Positions 9,380 to 16,951 of a stretch of 64,000 nucleotides of DNA are shown here, piece after piece (position 1 is the stretch's first letter; each line of letters opens with the position of its first letter). Source of the DNA: CAZNLH01 sp964573995 (GTDB taxonomy: Bacteria > Gemmatimonadota > CAZMKB01 > CAZNLH01); NCBI GenBank assembly GCA_964573995.1, contig CAZNLH010000014.1, positions 1 through 64,000 of the forward strand, in the 5' to 3' direction. Made by a program: the position numbers and the translations under genes. Under the pieces are notes generated by a model. The model saw only the letters and a program-made list of their open reading frames with translations, made no database searches and had not been told where the DNA came from.

Positions 9380-11428
9380 TCAGGCGTCCCCCTTTTCGTA
9401 ATCTTCCAGTTTCCTGTACAGGGTACGGCGACCGATCCCGAGGATCCTGGCGGCCTTGGACTTGATCCCCCCGGAATAATGTAAGGTCTCCGTGATGACC
9501 TTCTTTTCTATCTCGTCCATCCGGCTTCCGATCTCGATCTCTATGTTCTTCCCGCCTACGTCGCCGTCGATGTACCGGATGTGTTCCGGCAGGTCCTCGA
9601 CGCCAAGGACCTTTTTTTCGGCGACTACCACCGCGCGCTCGATGATATTCTCGAGTTCCCGGACGTTTCCCGGCCAATGGTATGCCCTGAGGAGATCCAC
9701 TGCCCGGTTGGAGATACCAACCACCTCCTTGCCGCTCTTCTCTCTAAACTTTCCAATGAAATGATTGATCAGCAGAGGAAGATCTTCCTTCCTGTCTCGA
9801 AGCGGAGGAAGATCGATGGGGTATACATTGAGCCTGTAATACAAGTCCTTTCTAAACTTCCCCTGTGAAACGGCCTCTTCTATCGAGACGTTACTAGCCG
9901 CAATGACCCTCACGTCGGCCTTAATGGTCCTGCTCCCCCCCACACGCTGAAACTCTCCGTCCTGCAGCACACGCAGTAGTTTCACCTGTGCGGCGAGGCT
10001 CATCTCCCCCGCTTCGTCCAGGAATATGGTGCCGCAGTTGGCCTGCTCGAACTTTCCCCTGTGCTGGCGCCTGGCGTCAGTAAAGGCACCAGCCTCGTGA
10101 CCGAAGAGTTCGCTCTCCAGCAGGCTCTCGGGGATGGCCCCGCAATTTATCTTGACGTAAGGCCCATCAGCCCTGGGACTGTTCTCCTGGATGAGGTTGG
10201 CTATCAATTCCTTCCCCGTCCCACTCTCCCCGAGGACAAGGACGGTCGTGGTGCCGCCCGCCACATGCAGGGCCATGTCCACGCACCTCCGAATCTTTGG
10301 ATTTCTGCCGATGATCTTCTCCTGCGCCTTTCTTCCCTTCAATTCCTGCCTCAGCCGGAGGACTTCGGAACTCAACTTGTTATTCTCTATGGCAACGCCC
10401 GTCTGATTTGTGATCCCCTCCATGAGTTGGACCTCGTATGACGAGAGTTGCTTCCCAGGCCTGTCCCATACCAGGATCAAGACGGCAAATACCTTACGAT
10501 CGACCATGATCGGGGCGAGAAGCCCATTTGCGCCCCGACAAAGCCTGGTAAGCATGAGATCGGAAAGGGCGTTCTCCCCGGGATCTTCGAGTCTAATGAC
10601 CTTCGGTTCCATGAAAAAGGTGCTCCATTCCGATAACGAGTCGAGCAAGATGGATTTCCTCTCACGCGACGGCAGGCCATCCCCCCATATCTCAGAGTCC
10701 GCGGGGAAGTCGATCCTCCCTTTGTCATAGTCTACCAGGCCGATCCCGCACCTGTCCGCCTTCATCAGTTCCTTGGACTTCCGGATGATAAAAGAAAAGA
10801 CCTCGCTTATATCGAGCTTCGAATTGAGGTCAGTGGCAATTTCGAGCAGCGTTTTTGCAACCTCGACCTCCTTTTCCTTCTCCTGGTACAGTCGTGTATA
10901 TTGGAACGCGATCGCGAGCTGGCTCGCAAGAGATTGCAGGAAGCCGATCTCATCCTTCGACCACGAATAGTGATGATCACAGTGGTGAAGCCCGAGGATC
11001 CCGAGCAGTAGATCCTGAAAGGAGATTGGAACGACGAGGATCGAGAGCGTCTGAAGTTTGGTTATGAGGTTTCGGAATACCTCGGGGTATGTCCCTGAAG
11101 TGGTATCCTGGATCGCTATGGGTCTCTTTGTCCTTCGGAAAAAATCGGCCAACTGCCTGTTATCCGCCGGCACTTCTATATTCAGACTCGAAGGTATACC
11201 GGAGTCCTCGCGATATTCGTAATTGATCTTTAATGTCATGTCCCGCGAATAGACCATCAGGTCACAGCGGCTGACGCCCATCATCTTACCCAACTCCTTC
11301 ACCATCACCGTGAGAAAATTATCCAGATCGATGGCGCTGACGATATTCGAGCCTACCTTGTGAAGAAGGAGTTCCCGCTGCTCAAATAGTGAGACCTTCT
11401 TCTGAAGTTCCCTGAGGCTACTGGCCAC
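9380..11428 (-). CDS. sigma-54-dependent transcriptional activator with two GAF domains
   Basis: 682 residues; start is GTG with GGGGG five bases upstream. Two GAF sensor domains (about 28-180 and 200-350), a short linker, an AAA+ sigma-54 interaction domain (Walker A GESGTGKE at 400-407, Walker B IFLDEAGEM near 468) and a C-terminal Fis-type helix-turn-helix (SKAARILGIGRRTLYRKL). The architecture is like FhlA. No receiver domain, so it should respond to a bound ligand or redox signal rather than a histidine kinase. The loop that touches sigma-54 reads GAFTDA (447-452) instead of the usual GAFTGA. Its neighbour downstream in the same orientation is the Tes-like operon, its likeliest target. 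It has its own sigma-70 promoter. Confidence 0.93.
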   Translation of the reverse strand: MASSLRELQKKVSLFEQRELLLHKVGSNIVSAIDLDNFLTVMVKELGKMMGVSRCDLMVYSRDMTLKINYEYREDSGIPSSLNIEVPADNRQLADFFRRTKRPIAIQDTTSGTYPEVFRNLITKLQTLSILVVPISFQDLLLGILGLHHCDHHYSWSKDEIGFLQSLASQLAIAFQYTRLYQEKEKEVEVAKTLLEIATDLNSKLDISEVFSFIIRKSKELMKADRCGIGLVDYDKGRIDFPADSEIWGDGLPSRERKSILLDSLSEWSTFFMEPKVIRLEDPGENALSDLMLTRLCRGANGLLAPIMVDRKVFAVLILVWDRPGKQLSSYEVQLMEGITNQTGVAIENNKLSSEVLRLRQELKGRKAQEKIIGRNPKIRRCVDMALHVAGGTTTVLVLGESGTGKELIANLIQENSPRADGPYVKINCGAIPESLLESELFGHEAGAFTDARRQHRGKFEQANCGTIFLDEAGEMSLAAQVKLLRVLQDGEFQRVGGSRTIKADVRVIAASNVSIEEAVSQGKFRKDLYYRLNVYPIDLPPLRDRKEDLPLLINHFIGKFREKSGKEVVGISNRAVDLLRAYHWPGNVRELENIIERAVVVAEKKVLGVEDLPEHIRYIDGDVGGKNIEIEIGSRMDEIEKKVITETLHYSGGIKSKAARILGIGRRTLYRKLEDYEKGDA

Positions 11429-11535
11429 TTAAACCCCCAAGACGACCGCTGACCTGTTCAACAAGTCTTACCTGAATCAGTGATTGAAAATATATGCGGT
11501 CAGATACTCTCCAAACAAGGCCGCCGAACGAATGA

Positions 11536-11565
11536 AATATACATGACTTCTCGATAACATGTCAA
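11536..11565 (-). promoter_or_regulatory. sigma-70 promoter of the sigma-54 activator gene
   Basis: On the minus strand, TTGACA (11565-11560) and TATATT (11541-11536) are separated by 18 bp. Transcription would start about 100 bases before the GTG at 11428. Confidence 0.55.
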
Positions 11566-11705
11566 CATCTCCACGAGGTCTCGATAGTGGCATCCGAACG
11601 ATCGCCAAGCTCCGGCCCTTGGCTACTATGTTAGTATCACCTTTAGGCGACCAACCTGCCGGTAGGAATATTGTAAAACAATACAACTCTGGACCTGATT
11701 TCATA

Positions 11706-11734
11706 TTGACATCCTTCTCCATGTGATATATACT
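11706..11734 (+). promoter_or_regulatory. sigma-70 promoter with long leader
   Basis: TTGACA (11706-11711), 17-bp spacer, TATACT (11729-11734). This is near-consensus and the only good promoter found ahead of the gene at 12049, implying a leader of about 300 bases or a separate small RNA. Confidence 0.6.
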
Positions 11735-12048
11735 GTTATGAATCAAGATCTTTCCAAGTTGGGCGATTGATGGATGCCACCGTAAGGCTCGCCCGGGGGA
11801 AGGCCTCACGAACTGAAGGAGGCTCCTACCTGATGGAAGGGTCACGATCAACTTGATCGGTGAGTAAATGCACAGGAAGTTCGCAATCCAACTATTAAGC
11901 TCTCGAATGTCGTGTTGATGACCGGTAATCTATCCTAAGCGACTAAGAGAAAGGAGGCCCTATCGGGTGACTTGATATCCATCCATCGAGGATGAGTACC
12001 ACTCTCCCAACCTTTTTCCCCCATTGATTCATCAAAGGAGAAGACATT

Positions 12049-13983
12049 ATGGTGAAAGGAAAGTTCGGAGCACACTTGTTGGCACTGGTATCCCTGGTGT
12101 TCTTGCTATGGAATGCCTATCCCGCCAGGGCGTACGAAATCCGTTTCGACTTCGAGGGTAACCACCCGCTGGCTGGATTCACCGTCGACGGATGGGGCGT
12201 CAGAGACAGCACCTGCCAGTACGGGCCGCAGACTTTCCCATCGGGCTCACAGGCGGTAGGTGTGCCTGAGACCTGTCAGCCCGGTTATCCAAACGGAAAC
12301 GGGCTCCCCGGCAATAACTGGATCGGTACACTCACGACCCCCGCGGTGGCCTTGACGAGTGTGTTTCCTTCACTCTACCTCGGCTGGACATACTGGTCCG
12401 ACTTCGAGGGCGTTACAGCCACCTTCGACGGTGTGATCATAGAGATGGTCAACCTTACACAGGGGACGACCGTCCAGATCGACTCGTTGGCGCAGAACGA
12501 CCTCTGCCCTACCTATGATGACATCATAGGTATCACGAATCCAAGGCTCGAGGGATTATGGGCGTATTGTTACGACACCCTGGCCCCGACCTTCAATTCC
12601 CTCGGGTATCCATTCGTAGTCCTGCAGAGCATAAGGCCCGGCGGTGAAGTCCCAAGCCGTCCAAGGCAACATCCGAACATGCCGACCGACTTCGAGTGGC
12701 GAAACGTCGTATCGGTCGACCTGATCGCGGCCGGATATGCAAACCCCGGCGATACCGTCCAGTTCAAGTGGACCTTCGCCTCAGACCAGTTGGCCAATGG
12801 TGCGGGTTACTTCATGGACGACCTCTTCATCTCCTCCGATCCGCCCACGGACCTGCAGCCCCCGTCGATAGACGTCGTCTCTCCCGAGATGTGGGCTGAC
12901 ATTCCGGACAGCAATCAGCCGATAACGGTAACGGCCACAATCACGGAGGGATGCGCCGGGAGCGGGGTGAACCCCGACTCGGTCTTCCTGATCTACGACG
13001 ACGAAGACACTACCGGCCTCCAGGTGAACATGACCAATACCGGAGGAGATACCTACGAGGGCCAGATTCCTGGCTATCCCTACGACACCGACATCCGTTA
13101 CAGGGTCAAGGCGACCGACAACGCCGGCAACACCGGGGCCAGCCCCTGGCGCCATCTCGAAGTGACCGATGCGATCACACTCAAGTGGGATGACGGGGTG
13201 CCGGCGAGCGTGTACACCGGCCTCGAGGCGGGTGACGGATTTACCGTGAGGTACCAGAACCAGTCATCAGGGGACACTGTCTACGTCCTTCACAAGATAA
13301 TGTATTACTTCGGCAATGCCAACGGACTGTTCGATGTGGTGGTGAACTTTGACGCAGGCGGACAGCCCGGTGCAGAGATCTATCGCGAAAACGGCGTCAC
13401 GAACGGCGATGTCGCAAATACCTTTTACGAGTACGAGTTGCCGGATAGTACAGTGCAGTTCTCTCCCGGCCAGGCATTCCACGTAGGTATGCGGCTTGCA
13501 TCCCCAGACACTCTGCTCGACCCCCAGCAGTTAATAGACGGGGTGGACGATTACTCGGGGGAGAGTTGGGTGATAGCCGGAGGCGGGATCAACGAAGTCG
13601 TGGGAGAGACGATGATAAGGTGCAAGGTGAAGAAGCGTTTCGTAGCCGGTGTGGGAGATCACGGAGGTCCGGGGATCTCTCTACCCAGGGCCTATTCCCT
13701 TGGCCAGAACTTCCCGAACCCGTTCAACCCGTCGACCACTATCCGTTTCGCTATCCCGGCTCGTGATGGAGAGGACGCCGCTGTCCAGACCCGTTTGAGC
13801 ATCTACAACCTTCGCGGGGAATTGATCAGGACCCTCGTGAACGCAGAGAAGGATCCTGGTGAATACTCCGTCCAGTGGGACGGTACCAACGTAAGGGGTG
13901 AGAAGATGGGATCGGGCGTATACCTCTATCGCCTCCAGGCAGGTGACTTCACCTCTACCAAGAAGATGGTGGTCGTGAAGTAA
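12049..13983 (+). CDS. secreted surface protein with type IX-like C-terminal sorting domain
   Basis: 644 residues with a signal peptide (cleavage near AYPARA|YE). An N-terminal beta-sandwich-like region (about 30-260) is followed by an Ig/fibronectin-like domain (about 275-375, with TVTATITEGCAGSG and YRVKATDNAGNTG), another beta-rich domain, and a C-terminal FlgD/T9SS type A sorting domain (about 555-644) with NFPNPFNPSTTI and ending GVYLYRLQAGD...KKMVVVK. No catalytic motif is visible, so the function is unknown. In Bacteroidota such tails direct export through the type IX system; here the same pathway is inferred. AAAGGAGAAG precedes the ATG. A strong terminator follows at 14013-14048, so it is a single-gene unit. 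Confidence 0.85.
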   Translation: MVKGKFGAHLLALVSLVFLLWNAYPARAYEIRFDFEGNHPLAGFTVDGWGVRDSTCQYGPQTFPSGSQAVGVPETCQPGYPNGNGLPGNNWIGTLTTPAVALTSVFPSLYLGWTYWSDFEGVTATFDGVIIEMVNLTQGTTVQIDSLAQNDLCPTYDDIIGITNPRLEGLWAYCYDTLAPTFNSLGYPFVVLQSIRPGGEVPSRPRQHPNMPTDFEWRNVVSVDLIAAGYANPGDTVQFKWTFASDQLANGAGYFMDDLFISSDPPTDLQPPSIDVVSPEMWADIPDSNQPITVTATITEGCAGSGVNPDSVFLIYDDEDTTGLQVNMTNTGGDTYEGQIPGYPYDTDIRYRVKATDNAGNTGASPWRHLEVTDAITLKWDDGVPASVYTGLEAGDGFTVRYQNQSSGDTVYVLHKIMYYFGNANGLFDVVVNFDAGGQPGAEIYRENGVTNGDVANTFYEYELPDSTVQFSPGQAFHVGMRLASPDTLLDPQQLIDGVDDYSGESWVIAGGGINEVVGETMIRCKVKKRFVAGVGDHGGPGISLPRAYSLGQNFPNPFNPSTTIRFAIPARDGEDAAVQTRLSIYNLRGELIRTLVNAEKDPGEYSVQWDGTNVRGEKMGSGVYLYRLQAGDFTSTKKMVVVK

Positions 13984-14012
13984 GACCACCGGTCAGTGTA
14001 TTGACGGTCCAT

Positions 14013-14048
14013 GCGGGGGGTCCACTCGGATCCCCCGCTCTATTTTTT
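14013..14048 (+). terminator. rho-independent terminator after the surface protein gene
   Basis: GCGGGGGGTCC (14013-14023) and GGATCCCCCGC (14028-14038) form an 11-bp stem with one G-U pair and loop ACTC, followed by TCTATTTTTT. Confidence 0.9.
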
Positions 14049-14175
14049 CCCCGGCAGATGTACCGAAACGACTGATCTGCATGCCGAGGCCTAACTACCC
14101 TTCCACGCGGTGGCTCCCTGAGGCAATAGTCACAAGGATGAATTGCACATGCCAGGATGATTCCCTTTGAAGACC

Positions 14176-14204
14176 TTGACAAGTGATATCCGATATATTA
14201 TACT
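14176..14204 (+). promoter_or_regulatory. sigma-70 promoter of the membrane protein/regulator pair
   Basis: TTGACA (14176-14181), exactly 17 bp, TATACT (14199-14204). It lies 45 bases before the start of the membrane protein gene. Its -10 hexamer overlaps the palindrome at 14201-14219. Confidence 0.75.
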
Positions 14205-14219
14205 TTGCTTTGCAAAGTA
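14201..14219. promoter_or_regulatory. palindromic operator overlapping the -10 box
   Basis: TACTTTGCTTTGCAAAGTA is a perfect inverted repeat of TACTTTGC/GCAAAGTA around TTT. It covers the -10 element and start point of the promoter and so is placed for repression, most simply by the winged-helix protein encoded second in this operon (autoregulation, inferred). Confidence 0.65.
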
Positions 14220-14248
14220 CTTTTAACATTTAAACACGGAGGTTTACC

Positions 14249-14878
14249 ATGTCGCACGACGACGTCAACAAGGCCCTCGAGGACCTCCGGGTGATTCAAG
14301 AAATGATCACCCGGACGAGGTATGCTGCAATGCAATCTGGAGGCCTCTTCATCTGGTGGGGCCTGCTCTCAATCATCGCAAGTGGGCTCACATACCTCTT
14401 CAACTCCATTGAATATTTTAGTGCCATCGGCCTCACATGGATACTGTTTACGGTGTTGGGTTACGCAGGCACGTTCCTGTACGAGAGGAAGAGGATGAAA
14501 AGCGGGGTTCGAACCTATCTCGACCGTGTCATAGGTATGACGTGGTTGGCATGTGGCGTGGCGATCATCATAGTTGCATTCATAGCCCCTCCCCTCGGGG
14601 CCTATCGGTGGGGCATGATTCCCCCGATGGTCACGATCATACTGGCGATCGGGGTCTTCATCTCGGGCACCCTCAATGAGTGGCGGACCCTATACTTCAT
14701 TGCCGCATCTTGGTGGGCCGGAGGCATATTAATGATCCTTTACGAGGAGATAGCCCTTTTCCTCATGGCCGCACTGGTCGGTGGGACCATGGTCATCCTC
14801 GGCCTGGCCGCGAAGTCCAGGATGAGGAAGGAAGGGGAGTCCGTCATGCCAAGCCCCACAGGATCTACCGTTTCCTGA
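14249..14878 (+). CDS. hypothetical multi-pass membrane protein
   Basis: 209 residues with a short cytoplasmic N-terminal helix and about six transmembrane segments (approximately residues 31-50, 57-77, 97-113, 122-138, 144-162 and 166-187), ending in a basic tail. I recognise no family. It is the first gene of a two-gene unit with the winged-helix regulator 14 bases downstream. Such pairs (small membrane protein plus wHTH regulator) are common in bacteria and mostly uncharacterised. GGAGG precedes the ATG. Confidence 0.8.
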   Translation: MSHDDVNKALEDLRVIQEMITRTRYAAMQSGGLFIWWGLLSIIASGLTYLFNSIEYFSAIGLTWILFTVLGYAGTFLYERKRMKSGVRTYLDRVIGMTWLACGVAIIIVAFIAPPLGAYRWGMIPPMVTIILAIGVFISGTLNEWRTLYFIAASWWAGGILMILYEEIALFLMAALVGGTMVILGLAAKSRMRKEGESVMPSPTGSTVS

Positions 14879-14892
14879 GCGGGAGAGTGACC

Positions 14893-15213
14893 TTGGACAA
14901 CGCAGCGAACTTCGACCCGTCCCGGATAGACCGGACCATTCACTCCCCCGTGAGGCTGGGGATCTTAGCGGCCCTCATCGCAGCGGAGGAGGTGGAATTC
15001 AATTTCCTCAAGAGATCCCTTTCCCTTACCGACGGGAACCTCAGCAGCCACCTGTCGAGGCTCGAGGATAGCGGGTACATCAAGATAAAGAAGACATTCC
15101 GTGGAAAGCGGCCCTGCACCTATATCTCGCTGACGGGAAAGGGGAGAAGGGCCTTCGAGGGTTACGTTGATGCGATGGAGAAGTTGATCAGGCTGGGTAG
15201 AAACCGGGAATAA
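14893..15213 (+). CDS. winged-helix transcriptional regulator (HTH_34/MarR-like)
   Basis: 106 residues from a TTG start at 14893, chosen because GGGAG lies 7 bases upstream; a GTG at 14887 would abut that site. The N-terminal segment IDRTIHSPVRLGILAALIAAEEVEF and the recognition helix region LSLTDGNLSSHLSRLEDSGYIKI match small one-domain wHTH regulators related to MarR/ArsR, followed by a wing (KTFRGKRPCTYISLTGKG) and a C-terminal dimerisation helix. Co-transcribed with the membrane protein; probably represses its own promoter at the palindrome 14201-14219 (inference). The ligand is unknown. Confidence 0.85.
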   Translation: MDNAANFDPSRIDRTIHSPVRLGILAALIAAEEVEFNFLKRSLSLTDGNLSSHLSRLEDSGYIKIKKTFRGKRPCTYISLTGKGRRAFEGYVDAMEKLIRLGRNRE

Positions 15214-15232
15214 AGGATCGAACTCAATCACC

Positions 15233-16291
15233 TCAGATCAGCCACTCCCTCGATCGCTCGGGGTTCACTGGAGCGACCCTGATCGAACCGCTGGACGGAC
15301 TGCCGTCCACTGAACAGCCCGAATAGGCAACTTCCACTGCGGGCTCACGCCTCGCATCACTGTAGCCGGCGGTCATTGCAGCGGCCAGGTGGAGGTCTTC
15401 CCCGGTAATCGACTCCTCTACGAGTGCCAGCGGACCGGGATGGCCCAATACCTCCAGGGAGCACCTACCTTCCCTGTACCCCTCGAGGAATGCATTCTCC
15501 TCCTGGTTCCTTCCGACGACCAACTTTGCGCCATTCGGCAGGCGGAAGTGGCGGCCGGCCTTGAGGATAAAGACGTCATCCATTGTCAGGCGCTCGCGCC
15601 CCCTGTGTCTGAACAGGTCCTCGAGCCTCCGAGCGTAATTCTTATCTGTGAGGAAGCAGCACCCCCCGGCGGGCTGGGGATAATCGACAATTCCCAACTC
15701 CTCGGCAAGTCTCATCTGCTGCTGTCTCCTCATCCTCCCATGGAAACCGTAAAGTTTTTCTCTATCGACCCACCCTTCACTCTCCGGGATGGTCTCGGGG
15801 AGCAACCTGGCCGAGAGGGGCCTCAGGAGGTACCCCTCGAGACCGCTCTCCGCCTCTATCAGCCTGAGAGTCGGGCGATGCTGGGACATTGGCCTCTGTC
15901 CCAGGACCTCCCCCGTGAAGACGAACGCTGCGTTATTCTCTCCCATCATTTCCTTGGCCTTACATAGCATGTATATCCTGCAGTCTATACAGGGATTCAT
16001 CGCGGAGCCGTACCCGAACCTGGGATGCGTCAGGACATCGAGATAGCCGTCTGAGACATCGACCAGGCGCACCTCTATCCGGAGGTCCTTGCCAGCCCTG
16101 AGGGCCTCGTTACGGCCGTATGAGGACCCTCCTCGATCATGTGCGAATCGGCGCCTGTGTCCGGTAATGCAAAACCCTGTGTAGAAATTGACGGCGATGA
16201 CATCAACACCCTGTAGCATCATCACCCTGGTTGCAAGGGTGCTGTCCAGGCCGCCCGACAGTAAACCTATGGCCCTGATCCTTCCACTCAT
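15233..16291 (-). CDS. PP-loop ATP pyrophosphatase, probable tRNA thiolation enzyme
   Basis: 352 residues. The PP-loop SGGLDSTLATR (about 12-22) adenylates the substrate in ThiI/MnmA/TtuA-type enzymes. A CIDC pair (about residue 100) and a GGCCFLTD segment (about 211) supply candidate sulfur-carrying or cluster-binding cysteines, and the LTD..YARRLEDL region resembles the DUF814/NFACT-R-like tail found on bacterial and archaeal ThiI-like proteins. It overlaps the upstream TusA-family gene by four bases (ATGA), so the two are translationally coupled, and TusA is the likely sulfur donor. The product (for example 4-thiouridine or 2-thiouridine) cannot be decided from sequence alone. Convergent with the regulator gene, 19 bases apart. 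Confidence 0.85.
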   Translation of the reverse strand: MSGRIRAIGLLSGGLDSTLATRVMMLQGVDVIAVNFYTGFCITGHRRRFAHDRGGSSYGRNEALRAGKDLRIEVRLVDVSDGYLDVLTHPRFGYGSAMNPCIDCRIYMLCKAKEMMGENNAAFVFTGEVLGQRPMSQHRPTLRLIEAESGLEGYLLRPLSARLLPETIPESEGWVDREKLYGFHGRMRRQQQMRLAEELGIVDYPQPAGGCCFLTDKNYARRLEDLFRHRGRERLTMDDVFILKAGRHFRLPNGAKLVVGRNQEENAFLEGYREGRCSLEVLGHPGPLALVEESITGEDLHLAAAMTAGYSDARREPAVEVAYSGCSVDGSPSSGSIRVAPVNPERSREWLI

Positions 16292-16572
16292 CGATCACTC
16301 TCCCCAGCGCCCTTCCTTACGAAAGACACGTATTCCTCCCCTTCACTCAAAAGCGCTATGAGATGATGTCCCGCAGACTCACACCAGGCGGGGATGTCTT
16401 CCATTACGCCCGGGTCGTCGGATATGACTTCGAGCACCTCGCCCGAGCCCATATCTTTTATCTCGTCGGCAGCCCCGATTATGGGCAAAGGGCACAGGAG
16501 TCCCCTGGCATCATACACCCTATCCGGTTTGATCTCCTGACTTCGCTCATCGATAGCCAAATCTTGCCTCAA
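16288..16572 (-). CDS. TusA-family sulfur carrier protein
   Basis: 94 residues with the diagnostic DARGLLCPLPI motif (persulfide-carrying Cys about residue 27) followed by the short alpha/beta fold of the family (SGEVLEVISDDPGVMEDIPAW). Members relay sulfur from cysteine desulfurases to tRNA thiolases or to other sulfur pathways. It overlaps the start of the PP-loop gene by four bases, which argues for dedicated delivery to that enzyme. YedF-like roles cannot be excluded. Confidence 0.88.
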   Translation of the reverse strand: MRQDLAIDERSQEIKPDRVYDARGLLCPLPIIGAADEIKDMGSGEVLEVISDDPGVMEDIPAWCESAGHHLIALLSEGEEYVSFVRKGAGESDR

Positions 16573-16951
16573 TCTGAATGAAGTTCACCCTCCGGTGCGA
16601 TTTCAAGCCTGTTCCCGGCTCGCCCCCAGTTTATGTATAAGCCTCCCCTTTATAAGTGTCAAGGCACAACAAGCAGGATTCCCCCGGTTTTCGATCGACG
16701 ACAGGCAAGTCACGACCACCCACTGATTACACAAAATACTCGTTTCAAATAGAAAACCGGGGGGACTCCAGACAACGGGGGACAGCGATCATGAGAATCA
16801 GCACCGTGGATGATATTGCGGATTGGCCGTTCTTGCTCCAGAGCAAACTCTTTATTCGCACTGCAAGGATCTAACCATGATGTGACTTGGCGATTACAAG
16901 GATGAGCGCTGGAGACGGCCGTGGTTAATAAACACTGTGGGGGTACCTGCT
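16573..16951. repeat. 379-bp intergenic region with a 12-bp perfect inverted repeat
   Basis: CCCCCGGTTTTC (16681-16692) is repeated in inverted form as GAAAACCGGGGG (16752-16763), 59 bases apart. There is no credible gene in the region and no clear terminator for the transglycosylase gene, which ends at 16952. The repeat could be a folded RNA, a small non-autonomous element or a protein-binding pair. The TusA operon promoter should also lie here but I see no strong match. Confidence 0.5.

Larger units (their letters stand above)
11429..12048. other. 620-bp divergent intergenic region
   Basis: No convincing gene. It carries a minus-strand sigma-70 promoter for the sigma-54 activator (11536-11565) and a plus-strand promoter (11706-11734) that leaves an untranslated leader of about 308 bases before the secreted protein gene at 12049. 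Nothing in the leader matches a riboswitch I can recognise. A stretch near its end reads CCCTATCGGGTGACTTG (11958-11974), loosely like repeats in the leader of the octaheme cytochrome gene. Confidence 0.5.

Noticed and set aside
11477..11851. Minus-strand open frame of 124 codons in the 620-bp intergenic region
   Set aside because: No Shine-Dalgarno, no family resemblance, and it spans both predicted promoters.
14503..14513. GGGTTCGAACC as the T-loop of a tRNA
   Set aside because: It lies inside the membrane protein coding sequence, and no acceptor, D or anticodon arms can be folded around it.
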